From the NCBI GenBank assembly GCA_007922195.1, contig ML681992.1:36905918-36969917 (forward strand): a stretch of DNA of 64,000 nucleotides, given 5' to 3'. This DNA is from Podocnemis expansa (taxonomy: Eukaryota; Chordata; Testudines; Podocnemididae). A program made the position numbers and the translations under genes. Shown here in pieces: positions 33,601 through 45,031 of this stretch; position 1 is the stretch's first letter, and the number at the start of each line of letters is the position of its first letter. The notes under the pieces were generated by a model. That model saw only the letters and a program-made list of their open reading frames with translations. It was not told the origin of the DNA and made no database searches.

Positions 33601-34145
33601 CTGGTGAATTAAAAGAAAATCCATCACAGTGCAAATGAAATGTCCTTTGTGTTTATTCAGGTTTGGAAGGCTCTTAAAAATTAAGGGTGCGATTTTTTTT
33701 TCAAAGGAAAGCCAATGGGAGTGAGTTGTCTGAGACAACTTTAGCAATCCTAACCTAAATGTATTTGGGTCTATTTATGCAACTGCTCCTGAAGACTCAA
33801 TGAAATAGTTTACCAGGGATTTGGAAACCTCTATAAGGGCCACCTGGAAAAGTTGCTCCAAAAGAAAACTTGTTTGCCACCACTTGGTAACAATACAAAG
33901 TACAGAGAAAAGAGAAGCAACACTGCATTCCTAAAAATATTACAGCTCAGTCCCACTTCATCACACAAAGTCATATAGCAAATTAGTGTCACAACTGATA
34001 ACTATATGTCCAAACCAGTGCTAATACACAACAGCTTTTCCATTTTATTTTCAGACTGGCTAACTTCCTAGCTAATTGTATACAGTTGTCTTTTGTAGAG
34101 GAAAAAAAGAGAAATTGCAAAATATAAAATCAAGATGATCTAATT
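33601..34145. other. No clear feature
   Basis: 33650-33760 (GATTTTTTTTTCAAAGGAAAGCCAATGGGAG in two parts) may be another worn palindromic amniote repeat. Nothing else was recognised. Confidence 0.4.
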
Positions 34146-34149
34146 AATC

Positions 34150-34345
34150 AAGAATGGATCTAGGAGACAGACTTCCATATTTCATTCCAGTCTTGGTTCT
34201 GCTATTGATTAATTCTGTAGTCTTGGGTCAGTCGTGTGTACCTCAGTACTTAGCTGTACCTCAGTGTAAAGTGGGGATAATGTAGCTTACCAACACCACA
34301 GAGCTGTTGTGAGGTCACTTTTAATATTTGCAAAAAGCCAACTAA
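34150..34345 (+). mobile_element. MIR SINE (CORE-SINE)
   Basis: AGTCTTGGTTCTGCTATTGA, GTAGTCTTGGGTCAGTC, then TACCTCAGTGTAAAGTGGGG, ATAATGTAGCTTACC and AGAGCTGTTGTGAGGTCACT follow, in order, the core and tail of MIR. Diverged but unmistakable in layout. The tRNA-derived head is not clear. This is an old amniote relic, not mobile. Confidence 0.8.
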
Positions 34346-35500
34346 TTTTAAAAATCTAACACCCAAATTATTGAAATTAGTATTACTTTGTTTCCAGAAA
34401 AGTTCTAGTGGAGCATTTACAGGTGTAAGAGGGAGAGTCTAAGCCCCAATGAACATGAAGAGAGACAAAATGAAAAAGGAACTGATGAATCAAAATGCGT
34501 CTGTAATTCCTTTATTTCTGTTTCTATTAAGAGACAGGGGGAGGGGTAATAAGCTGTGTACCACTGGTACAGGCGGGGCCAAATGTGCAAATAACAATTA
34601 TTCCATTCTTCTTTTGCTCCTGATTCTATCCTGCTGGCTTCCTTCCTTTTCTGTCTTCATTGTGCCAGCATCTGTACAAATGAATGCCTCCAATCAGACT
34701 ATGCACACAAAGTGGCAAAGACAAACAGCAGTGGCAGAGCAGTTGCTACAGAAGGTACATGAAATCCTATTTATTTTATTGATGCCATAACTAACTTTGT
34801 GAGAGAGAATGTAAAATAAGAATGTGGACCCATCTGTCTTCATGCATCAGCAGGGTATTGCCCTAGGCAAAGGGCATGCTGTTGCTAATTTTAGTTTATT
34901 TTGATGCTCGGCTCAGTTTGCTTCTGTAGTTCACCTAGTTGTAGTGCTTAGCAAATTAAATTATCTTCGTTTTGCAGACTGCACACACAGGTCTTTGTAA
35001 TGTGTAAAGACCAGCGGTGAACTCAAGTGACTTACAATGTCACATTATTGTTGTTTGTGTAACATCACAGGTTTATATGGAATTCCATCATTTGGAGACC
35101 TGTGCCAGATAAATAACAGGTGCCTAGCTCAGGAGCACTTACAGGCTAAGACTACATCTAGCTACCACATATCTTCAATAGTGTGCAGCGTATGTGTCAT
35201 GACAAGCAGGCTACACACACACAGCTATGTGTAATTATATGCATCAATGAAAGGCTCTGGGAGCAGGGAGGTAGCTGGGAAAGGCTCATACAGACCCCTG
35301 AAGCAAGGAAAGATTCCATCAGAGAGGAGATTCCTGAGTCTTTCCTAACAGCCTACCTACTGCCAAAGGCTTTCCCTATTTGTAAAGCCTTTCCATGTGG
35401 CTGGGAAAGATTCCAGAGGCAGAGAGGCATCTTTGGGATACTATACTGTTAAAAATAGCTATCAAAATGGGGAATCAGCTTGTGTGTGTAGAAAGCCACA
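34346..35500. other. Non-coding region with one exon-like segment
   Basis: 34671-34756 is bounded by a good acceptor-like tract (TTTTCTGTCTTCATTGTGCCAG) and a donor-like CAGAAG/GTACATG, and is open in one frame. The surrounding frame (34449-34790) matches no family I know. The rest shows nothing recognisable. Confidence 0.4.
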
Positions 35501-35502
35501 TA

Positions 35503-35834
35503 GGCTATGTTCACGCACAGGAGGTTATTTCGATACAAGTTATTTTTATACAAGTTGTATCGAAATAACGCTTTATTTTGAAATAAGTTAATTTGAATTA
35601 ACAGTTTGTTAATTCAAATTAAGGAAAAAAGCAGAAATCGAAATAGCATGTTCAGACAACAGTTATTTCGAAATGAGTCACCATTGTTTCGAAACAACAT
35701 GTTCAGACGGCATTGTTTCGTCCCCACATGGGGTTTAAGTTGTTTCAAAACAATGGTGCGTCATGTGAACATGGCCTTTCTTATTTTGAAACAACCTCTG
35801 TTGTTTCGAAATAAGACTGCTGTGTGAACACACC
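35503..35834. mobile_element. B-family MITE
   Basis: The ends GGCTATGTTCACGCACAG and CTGTGTGAACACACC are flanked by ATA on both sides (35500-35502 and 35835-35837). The body has TATTTCGAAATGAG and TTGTTTCGAAACAAC words and the central AATTTGAATTAACAG palindrome, in the same order as 5389-5808 but shorter. Confidence 0.87.
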
Positions 35835-35837
35835 ATA

Positions 35838-37310
35838 GAGTACATACTGCAGCATGTATCTGCAAGATTCAGGCTTGTCTTTGTTTTACCAAAGAGATGC
35901 TGCACTGTCTACACTGTTGTTTATACCTGTGCTACAGAGGCACTGATTATACATATGCCATCAAATAGAAATCATAAGAAAGGTTCTGATCCTGGCATGA
36001 ACATAACCATGAGCAGAATTCTTGACACAGGAAAGAGGCCCTTTTCTTCTCCCACATTTTGGTTCCTCTGCCCAACCAGTAATGAGTTTTTGTGTGATAA
36101 AATGTGTCTGAAAAAGTCATCAGAGGAACTCTGGATAGAATGCTTATGCAGATGGAACGCTCACTGTGGCCACAATTCTCCAGTTCACCAAAATATCAGG
36201 CCAGAGATCTCCTTCCTTTCCGGAGCTTCAGGCAACAGAGACTACACGTAGATCTTGAAATGGCATCCTATTATTTTTCAGTCATTTTTGTTAACAGGAT
36301 GGAATTCTCTTTGTCTAAGTATTCAGCATTTATCAGATTGTAATGGACTTCTTAATTCTAGTATTTTATTTTCAGTAGTTAGTACCTATGAAGAAATTCA
36401 ACTAACAGTGGAGGCTATATAGACAGACATCTGTTCATTGAACATGTTCAGCATGAACAACAGTAGGGTAGACCAGCACCCACCACCAAGACAAAGTGTC
36501 TCAAAAGAAAAAAGAAATTTCCTTCAAATTAAATAGAACAGCTAATGATTGTCTCCAGTGGGAGAACCAAGGAATAAAAAGACACTCATTTATCCCCATG
36601 AAAGTTCTCCCTAGTCAACTATGGTGCCTGGGAAAGCTTTGGCTTATAGGTTCAAAACCAGACTCTAACAGTGAAGAAAAAGACACTTGTGGAAAATTTA
36701 TCTATATATTATCTTCACTTGGGGATATATTAGCTATAAAGTAGTTGGCTAAGAGCATTCCACTCTTTGGAGAATACTTAATTTTTTAGCAAACCAACTA
36801 GACTGTCCTTAATGTTGATGACTCAGAGTTCTGAAATAAGAAATTTGTCATGTGATCATACCTAAAGCAGGTGACAAGCTGTGATAATTATTACTAATTG
36901 ACTGAGAATTGACTACAGGCCCACCATTTCATTCATTTTTTCTGTTGGTTATTTTTTTCAACTCCATCCTCATCCTCTGTCCACTTACTATCTTATCTGT
37001 CTGTTAAGCCTTCTATTTTAGATTATAAACTTGTTGAGGTAGAACTGATGCCATTTACTTTATGTTGGAACAGAGAGCCCCTAACTTGGTTGAAGCCTCA
37101 AGGCATAAATATTAAGTAACAAGAACAAGAAAGAACCTTTCCAATGAAAATCAGAAGTCTTCAAAGTATTGTTTGTCATTTTCCAGCTATTTCACTTATA
37201 AGGCATAAGCCAAGGTTTTAGCTTGATTGCATTTTATATTTAGCTGTGTGTGTGTTTTGGAAAGCTTTGATAAAATGAAATCTTTCAGGATAAGCCTTGA
37301 GTTTAATTAG
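35838..37310. other. No feature recognised
   Basis: Unique-looking non-coding DNA. The small open frames (for example 35955-36251) have no known motif. Confidence 0.5.
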
Positions 37311-37312
37311 AG

Positions 37313-37800
37313 AAATCATAGAATGATAGAAGCGTAGGATTGGAAGAGACCTTGAAACTTCACCTAATCCAGCCCTTTTCACTCAAAGCAGAACTAGGTA
37401 ATACATAGACCATTCCCACAGGTGTTTTTTTAGCCAGTCCTCAAAAACCTCCAATCATGGTGATTCAACAATCTCCCTAGGCAATTTTTGTCTACTGCTT
37501 AACTACCCTGACAGTTAGGAAGGTTTTTCCTATTGTCCATCATAAAACCACCTTTGCTACAATTTAGGCCCACTGCTTCCAGTCCTGTCTTCAGAGGTTG
37601 ATGAGAACGATGCACATATTTAGCTCACGATCCATATTTAGCTTGTGATCCATTATAGCCCCCAGACTCCTTTCTGTGGTACTTCTTCCTAGGCAGTCAT
37701 TTCTCATTTCATTTGTGTGCAATGGATTGTTACTTCTGAAGTACAGCATCAAGACAAGCTGCTTAAGTTTCAGACAGTTCATTTCATTATAGCTGAGTTG
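37313..37800 (-). mobile_element. CR1 3'-end fragment, minus strand
   Basis: It begins AATCATAGAATGATAGAAGC, AGGATTGGAAGAGACCTTGA (the CR1 3' terminus). The antisense 3' UTR and end of ORF2 follow, up to a frame reading LVLMLYFRSNNPLHTNEMRN. Strongly truncated. Confidence 0.85.
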
Positions 37801-38598
37801 GAAACAGTATTCTTATACCGTAAAAATGTTTGAAATATGAAGATTTTCCATCCTGAATCAGGATGAAAAGTTGAAATCCACAATTTTTTTTCCACTAAAA
37901 GTATATAAAAAATCAATTTGAGTGACCTGAAATAGTTTGTTTAATAATTTTAACTGGTTTGAGTTTGAATTTCTTTCTTAACCTTTTTCGTAGTGTAAAT
38001 GCTATAACATTTCTAAATAAAAAGTCATCTTGACTCAAATCCTTTGTTCTTAAAAGGTCAACAAGCGATGTTTAGACAATTTTTTTTTGGTCCAGTAAAT
38101 TTTCAAGTTGGGAGATTCTTCAAGGTGATCTGGACTCTTAAATCAGCCTTTTTTATTTGAAAAAGTAAGAAAGCAGTTTGACAAAAATCTCACTCACTGG
38201 GCAGAAGGCACATGACAGATCTTATGGCAAGAACTGTGCTTTGGATCAATGTCCTTCACAGGTAACATGCCTGAGTGGGGGAAATTCAGGGAAAGCACAA
38301 CAGATGCATATTGGAACAGCCACAGTTGTGTCCTTCCAAAATATCTTGGGGTTCCCCTTCTGGCTGGCAAAGGCATAATATTTGTATTTTGATAAACTTT
38401 GGGTCTCATCCTTACCTTATTTGATTTAAGGGATACATTTTCTAACTAATGTTTTGCCCTTTATACTTTAAAATTTGTGTTTTAAGCAACCACCTGAATT
38501 CAGGGATTTGTTTTTAAAAGGTGAATATTTTTTACATTTTTTCCTTTATAATAGAGAGGTTGGTTAATATTATAGTAAACAGTGGAGCAAATCTCACT
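37801..38598. other. No feature recognised
   Basis: AT-rich non-coding sequence. Confidence 0.45.
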
Positions 38599-38601
38599 GA
38601 A

Positions 38602-38900
38602 GTAGGGCTGGTGGCTCAGGCAATTGGTAATGAGATATCGAACCTTTCACTCAGAAATCATTGGTTTGAACGCAGCTGCATTTAGCGGTGTTCCAAAGTC
38701 GTTATCCTCTGATTGCTGTTCACAGTATGTGAAATGAGTTGGTTGCAAGAGGCAGATGTTCACATCACAAAACCACCACTATGGTCATCACAATTGGCAG
38801 CCTCAGAATAGAAGCCAATGAGTCTTTCCAAGGCAGGGCTCAGCTACATTAAGAGAATATTATGGGTGAGTTTGCACTGCCACAGGAGTCTAAATTTTAA
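38602..38900 (+). mobile_element. tRNA-derived SINE candidate
   Basis: The start resembles a tRNA gene's internal promoter: TGGCTCAGGCAATTGG as an A box, and about 50 bases later GGTTTGAACGC as a B box (consensus GGTTCGANTCC, 8 of 11). A non-tRNA body follows to about 38850. I cannot name the family; it looks like an old amniote SINE. Confidence 0.45.
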
Positions 38901-39458
38901 TGATTCAATCTTCCACCACTTTGTACAGCACAGTAGCTGCTGTTCAGTCTCCAGGGCTGTCAGTCTGGCACTTCTCAAACATTAAATTCAGCTTAAAAGA
39001 AGTTGAAGGGGGGAAAAAAATTCCTTCCTCTGAGAGCTGTAAAGTTAAACCCTCCATCACCTGAGAGGCTAATGGAGAGCGGGAGCTCAATATTGATGTG
39101 AGACTAAAAAATATTACCCAACTAGCAGCACATAAGTGGCAGCTTTAACTCCTGAAAAAGTCATGAGGGTCTCTCTTTACTCCCTCAAATCCAAGTTAAA
39201 AAATGGAGATTTTATTGGTATAAATTTAAGCAGCTCAGGTTTGCTTTATGAAACTGTCACTGTAATAGCAATTTGTGTGTTCAAAACCTTAAGTGTCCTT
39301 ACAGCATATGTGTTGATCTTATTTTTATTAAAAATAACTATTGCAGTAGAAAATCATTCTTTAAAGGAGACCTGTCACCTGCCAGGAGCTGCTGGAGAGT
39401 ACTGTCTGGATTCTTGAAAAATATCTAAAAGTGCCTTCTTTACATGGGATGGATATCT
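38901..39458. other. No feature recognised
   Basis: Non-coding; the 93-codon frame at 39136 has hydrophobic stretches but no known motif. Confidence 0.45.
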
Positions 39459-39459
39459 T

Positions 39460-40145
39460 TAGAATCATAGAAGACTAGGACAGAAAAGAACCTCAGGATG
39501 TCAATTTGTCCAGCCCTCCCAACTAAAAGCAGGACCATCCCCAACTCAATCATCCCAGCCAGGACCAAGCCACGTCTTAAAAAACCTGGGAGGATGTAAA
39601 TTCTACCACCTCCTTACGTAACCTGTTCCAGTGCTTCACCACCTTCCTAGCAATTTTTTTTCCCCTAATATCCAACCTAGATCTTACCCTCTGCAACTTA
39701 AGACCATTGTTTCTAGTTCTGTCACCTACTACAACTGGGAACAGCCTAGCTCCATCCTCCCTGGAACCCCCTTTTCAGATAGTTAAAGGCTATCAAATCT
39801 CCCCTCATTCTTCTCTGGAGACTAAACAAGCCTACTTCCCCACCTTTTCCCTTAATCCTTTTTACTTTCCTTCATTTGACTATCTCCAATTTGTCCACAT
39901 CCTTTCTGCAGTGGCAGGCCCTAAAACTGGACACAGTGCTCCAAATGTGTCCTCACCAGTGCCAAATAGAGGAGAATAATCACTTCTTAAATCTGCTGGC
40001 AGTGTTCCTACTAATGCAGTGCAGTATGCCATTAACCTTCTTGGCACAAAAGGTAGACTGTTGACTCACATCCCGCTTCTTATCCATTGTTACTCCCAGG
40101 TTCTTTTCTGCAGAAATGCTACTTAGCTAATTGGCTCACAGTCTG
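39460..40145 (-). mobile_element. CR1 3' fragment, minus strand
   Basis: TAGAATCATAGAAGACTAGG starts the CR1 3' end. The antisense 3' UTR and RT C-terminus follow: AAATCTCCCCTCATTCTTCT, CAATTTGTCCACATCCTTTC, CTGGACACAGTGCTCCAAAT and TTCTTTTCTGCAGAAATGCT are in the same order as 47900-48400 in the better copy. Stops and indels are many. Confidence 0.9.
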
Positions 40146-41525
40146 TAGGAGTGATTTTGTGTTTTCTGGTTTTATTTGGGGGCAGGGAGGATGAGGGGAG
40201 CAGAAGGTTATTGCACTTGGGGCAAGAATTCCAGCTTGAGTGTGGATCCCAACATTTGTAAAGGAAAATTCCAATTTGGAATAAGTAAAATCTGAATATG
40301 AGATTTTGGTTGAAGTTTAGATGGTCCATTAAATGGGCATTAAAAAGACAGTGTAAATTGATGGAGTTGAAAGTAATTTCCAATAACAGGAGATTGTGAT
40401 CCAGTGGGTCAACCATGAATACGTTTTGGAGGCAGGGTAGCTGGTAAAGAGAGGGAACTACATGACTAAAATGGATGTCTAAGGATTGGGAGGTGGGATT
40501 TAATTTATATGATATAATACAAAGTTTGCGCTCCTTTTAACATTGCTGCTGTGATGGGGGATACAAACAGGGCAATGGTTGTGGTTCGCTACCAGAGACT
40601 TGCATAAGAGACTTCTGCCTGTCAGAGCCTCCCTAGAGGACAGTAGGTCTCATGGGAACCTCATGTTTGCTACAGGTGCCTTTTTTGAATGGCGGGATGA
40701 GACTCTGGCAGGTGGTGTCCTGCTTTAAAGTGTTGATAGCCAAATTTCCTTATCTGTGAATATATTCTTGGTCGTGGCTCATCTTGAGCCCAAGGGTGAC
40801 CTTAAGTTCTCATATTTTATTACCAGGCTCCCGCAAAATGTGCACACTCATCTATCAGTAAGATGAAGTCCATTAGCTAGGGAAGCATGTGCCAGTTGTT
40901 GAAATCTGGTCCATTGAAAGGCTTTACAGGAATAGCTTGAAGCCATAGAAATCAGTCATCTCTGGCAGAGATGATTTACCAGCATCTGTTCTAGATATGA
41001 ATGCTATGAGAGGCACTGTCCTGCACTGTACGTACCAAATATTAAGAAGAGGAACTTTGGAGCCACTGCAAGCTCCTTCCAGCTTTTTATCAATGTGTAA
41101 TAAGATTTGAATGAGATTCCTCTCTCTGGAAGTGAAGTGTGCTGTGTAAAATTTATGCTGAATAATTTTTGAGTTTCACTCAATGACACAGTTGAATGAG
41201 ACTTGCATATTTAGTTTATTTTGAGGCACTAATGACTTTACATCCTTCCACCTGCTTATTCAGTAGTATAAAAGTTCCTCATACAAAGATGTGTGGGGCC
41301 TTTACATTGTAGATGCAGCAGATTTTCAACTTAGTTTTAAGGCAGGCAAAGGGCTGGATCTGAATACTATTTAACTTAATAATGAGACACCCATAATTGA
41401 TTCTAAGGCCAAAAGGCATTATTGTGACTGTCTTGACTTGATCTTCTTTGTAATGCAGGGTAAGAAATTCCCCAAAATAATTCCTAGAAGAGGTCTTTGA
41501 CAAAAAAGAATTAATTTATTTTTTA
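40146..41525. other. No feature recognised
   Basis: Non-coding; no terminal repeats or open frame of note. Confidence 0.45.
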
Positions 41526-41527
41526 AA

Positions 41528-41640
41528 TGATCAGTGATGGAGAATCCACCACTACATTTTTTGTTCCAATGGGTTTTGGATTAGAAGCAAAAATTTCATG
41601 TAAAGACGTTAAGCTTGGTTTCTGACATTTAAATCTTGAT
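41528..41640 (-). mobile_element. Short CR1/L3-like fragment
   Basis: AGTGATGGAGAATCCACCAC followed by TTGTTCCAATGGGTTTTGGA resembles the antisense 3' region of old CR1/L3 copies such as that at 20440. Confidence 0.45.
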
Positions 41641-43145
41641 ATGAAAAAGGATCAATTTATGAACCAGATTCCAAATTATTTGAAAAAAAAAAGAAATGTT
41701 AAACTATTAATATTTCACAAATCAATACAACTTAACCTCGAGGAAGTGGTGTCTATAAATTACTTGCAGCTTCATTATTCTACCAAGTCACTTATCAGTG
41801 CCATAAATTGTGATGCATCATAAAAAATAACAGATCTGTTTTTAAACTGTAGCCTCTTTGGGGGCAGGGACTGTCACTTACTAGACCTTTGTATAGAACC
41901 TAACACAATTTGACATCAAACTGACTGAGGTCTCTTGGTGCTACTACAATTCAAATGCCAAATACTAACCCAAATGGATATATACAATAAAGTAGATACA
42001 GCCTTTGCTTCTGATCCTTGAGCTAGTTCTATACCCTAAAGTCCCAAAATGTTTTAATGCACAAATTTCACATGGTCAGATAGTAATGGAATGTGAAGGC
42101 TGTATTCCTCATACACAAATGAGGCTGTGATACAGTTTCCCCCTGGTTACTGGTATACAGTGCCACAAGACGCATTCTATAAATGTTAGCAGCAACAGCA
42201 GAGAGTTCTGAAATGCATGATTCTGAATTAAAGGTTAGAAACACACAGGCACAGAAATGTATTTGGCCTTGCTTTGCCTTCCTTGTTTTACAGTTTGATA
42301 GCTAAGATTGTAAGCAGGAGTGAGGCTGATGCCTTATGCTCTGCTGCACAGAAATTCTAGGAGGGAGCTGCAGGAAAGTGGAAGCCATTTCCTGAAGTCA
42401 AAGGAGAGTTAAGCAGGCTTCTTTCATCAATAATTCCACTACTGATCTCATTTTCAATTTCAAAGTGCCTAGATGTCTGCTCACTGTGTTGACTCCTTAG
42501 TGAAAGAAGATGTTTTTAGGCCTACAGTATGAGAACGTTTGATGGGTGATGAAAGGTACCTTGGTTTGTCACGACAAATTCGTGAAGTGTCTCTAAGGCT
42601 GCTGAATTACTTACCTGCTTAAGTAATAACTTGCTTTCAAGTCCACTAATAAGTGACAATGGAGAGCAGCAGAGAAGGGTTTACTGAATCTTTCTAGAAC
42701 CATAGGGTTGGAAGGGACCTATGATTCTATTCTATTCTATTCTAGAGGGACAAATACCTTGTAAGCACTAAAGCAGCAACTAAAAGATATCTGTCCAGCT
42801 CACCTTGAAGTGTTAAAGATGGAACTGATAAAACATTGATAGATCTTTCCCTAGCTCAAAGGGCAATATATGCAACTTCATCTCTGAATATGTTTATCAG
42901 TACTGCATCAGAAGTAACTTCACTGAATAAAGGAGAAAGAGTGAGAGGGTCTGTAATGTTAGTTCCTTGTCCAGTGTTCCTCAGTACCTGGACATGTGGA
43001 GGAGTATACTTACTTTTCAATGCTTTATTAAAATCATTGTATTAAAATGGAATTTGCTATGGAGAAGTGAACATGAAAATGTCATAGGACCCTTCCTTTC
43101 CCCACTCCAGTTTGAATATACTTGCTTGAAAGTGATAAGAAACCT
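41641..43145. other. Non-coding region with a tiny CR1 end
   Basis: Apart from 42698-42746 (listed separately) nothing was recognised. Confidence 0.45.
42698..42746 (-). mobile_element. Minimal CR1 3' end with TTCTA repeat
   Basis: AGAACCATAGGGTTGGAAGGGACC is the antisense CR1 3' terminus. It is directly joined to ATGATTCTATTCTATTCTAT, the CR1 terminal repeat in the other orientation. It is under 50 bases long and thus an extreme truncation with a flipped end. Confidence 0.6.
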
Positions 43146-43149
43146 CTCT

Positions 43150-43774
43150 GGGTATGTCTACACTGGAGGCTCTGTTAAGTCAAGCTAGCAAGGTCAACTT
43201 TAAGTAGACTTAAAGTCAACCTGGTTAAGTTGACATAGAGAGTCCACATTGAAAGTTCCTGCTGGCTGCCTGTGTCCACACTGGCAGGTGCCAGGTTGAC
43301 TGAGGAGTGTTGCATTGTGAGTACTGTCACTGGTGGTCATGAACTCTGGGAGGGGCCTGATGGCCAATTAGGTCAACTTAAGGCAGGGGTCTCAAACACC
43401 CAGCCCGCAGACTGCATACAGACCCTTCAGCTATTTCCTGTGGCCCTCAATGACACAATCATTTCTGATATTTGCAATATCATTGTGTGGAAAGCTTTCA
43501 GTGGTGCGGCCCTCAGGCTATTATACTAATCCTCATGTGGCCCTCATGGTGATTTGAGTTTGAGACCCCACACTTAAGGCCTTTCCATATCTACACTGGC
43601 TTACGTCGACTTAATAATGTTGACTAAGTGTTAAGTTGACCTTACGAGGTAGTGTTATTAAGTCGACGTAAGGAAGCACTTAAGGCAACTTAATAAAAGC
43701 CCAATGCAGCTGCAGGAGTCTGTAGGTCAACTTAACCTTCCTTAAGTTGACCTAAGGCTCCAATGTAGATGTAC
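43150..43774. mobile_element. C-family Harbinger-type MITE carrying a hAT
   Basis: The ends GGGTATGTCTACACTGG and CCAATGTAGATGTAC are flanked by TCT (43147-43149 and 43775-43777). Both sides are rich in AAGTCGACTTAA-type words. A hAT element at 43384-43571 splits the middle. Confidence 0.82.
43384..43571. mobile_element. Non-autonomous hAT element with perfect 8-bp duplication
   Basis: It starts CAGGGGTCTCAAAC and ends GTTTGAGACCCCAC, a 12-of-14 inverted repeat. ACTTAAGG flanks both sides (43376-43383 and 43572-43579), a perfect 8-bp target duplication, which is diagnostic for hAT. The inside has GCGGCCCTCAGG and GTGGCCCTCATGG words and no coding. Confidence 0.92.
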
Positions 43775-43879
43775 TCTCCTTGTGCAAAGGATTTTTTGAT
43801 TAAACACATATAGCATGCTTCTCCTTTCATGTCAGTTTACATAGATGACATTTTACTGATTGACATAATGTGGAAAAAG

Positions 43880-44579
43880 AATCAGATCCATGAGTAAATA
43901 TGCTCTCACTGTGCTGGGGACTGTTACTCTTTTGAATTTATCTGTTGAGGATCAATGGGAACTGAATGGTATGGACCAGGAATAGTAGATTCCTGTGACT
44001 CAGGAAGATTAGACTTGAAATTAATTGCAGCTTTCTATCCATCAGAGGAATGATTCTCAAGACCAGCCTTCCAAAAAGAGCAGTGAGGGCAGAAATCTAA
44101 TTGGTTTCAGAATTGATCTTGAAAAAATCATGGAAGCGATGGTATAATGAGACAAACTAGTTTGGCAATTGACTGATTTTTGGCTCCTGATGGCAGATAT
44201 GCCAAGGGTGCAATTGATAGGTTGGGTTCTGATTTATTGCAGAGAATTCTTTCTTGTGTGTCTGCCTGGTGAGTCTTGTGCACATGCTCAGGGTTTAACT
44301 AATCACCATATTTAATATCTGGAAGGAATTTTCTTGTGGGACAAATTGGCAAAGACTGTGTTTTTTGTTTGCTTGCTTGCTTGTTTCTTTTTTCTCTTCC
44401 TCTGTGGCATGGGCCATGACCCAATTGCTGGTGGATTCTCTGTACCTTAGTCTTCAAATCATGATTTGAGGGTTTTAATAACTCTATCATAGGTTAGCGG
44501 TTTATTATATGAGTGGGTAGGTGAATTTCTGTCACTTGTGTTGTGCAGGAGGTCAGAGTAGATGATGATATTAGTCATA
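43880..44579 (+). mobile_element. CR1 3' UTR, plus strand
   Basis: This is the sense-oriented 3' end of a turtle-type CR1: GCAGAGAATTCTTTCTTGTG, CACATGCTCAGGGTTTAACT, GCTGGTGGATTCTCTGTACC, AATCATGATTTGAGGGTTTT, AGGTTAGCGGTTTATTATAT and CAGGAGGTCAGAGTAGATGA. It ends at the MITE at 44580. Only the UTR and perhaps the last few codons of ORF2 are present. Confidence 0.85.
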
Positions 44580-44969
44580 GGGTGTGTTCACACATCAGTC
44601 TTATTTCAAAACAACAGAGGTTGTTTTAAAATAAGAAATGCCATGTTCACACGACACACAGTTGTTTCGAAACAACGGGTTCCATTGTTTCGAAACAACG
44701 GCGTTGTTTCAAAACAACTTAAACCTCATGTGGGGACGAAACAAAGTTGTTTCAAAATGATTGTTTTGAAACAATGCCGTCTGAACATGTTGTTTTGAAA
44801 CAACGGTGACTCATTTAGAAATAACTGTTGTCTGAACATGCTATTTCGATTCCTGCTTTTTTCCTTAATTTGAATTAACAAACTGTTAATTTGAATTAAC
44901 TTATTTCGAAATAAGGCGTTATTTCGATACAACATGTATCGAAATAACCCCCTGTGTGTGAACATAGCC
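44580..44969. mobile_element. B-family MITE at a CR1 3' end
   Basis: The ends GGGTGTGTTCACACATC and GTGTGTGAACATAGCC are flanked by ATA on both sides (44577-44579 and 44970-44972). The body has TTGTTTCGAAACAAC words and the AATTTGAATTAACAAAC palindrome, reversed in order relative to 5389. After the MITE, ATAGGCTCTAAGGTCAGAAG is a CR1 3' terminus in the opposite orientation. Confidence 0.88.
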
Positions 44970-45031
44970 ATAGGCTCTAAGGTCAGAAGGAACCATGTCT
45001 ACACTAGAGGGCTCAGTTAAGTCAGTTTAAT

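Noticed and set aside
34449..34790. 113-codon plus frame as a membrane protein
   Set aside because: The hydrophobic part comes from a pyrimidine tract; no family match. Only the exon-like end is kept as a weak lead.
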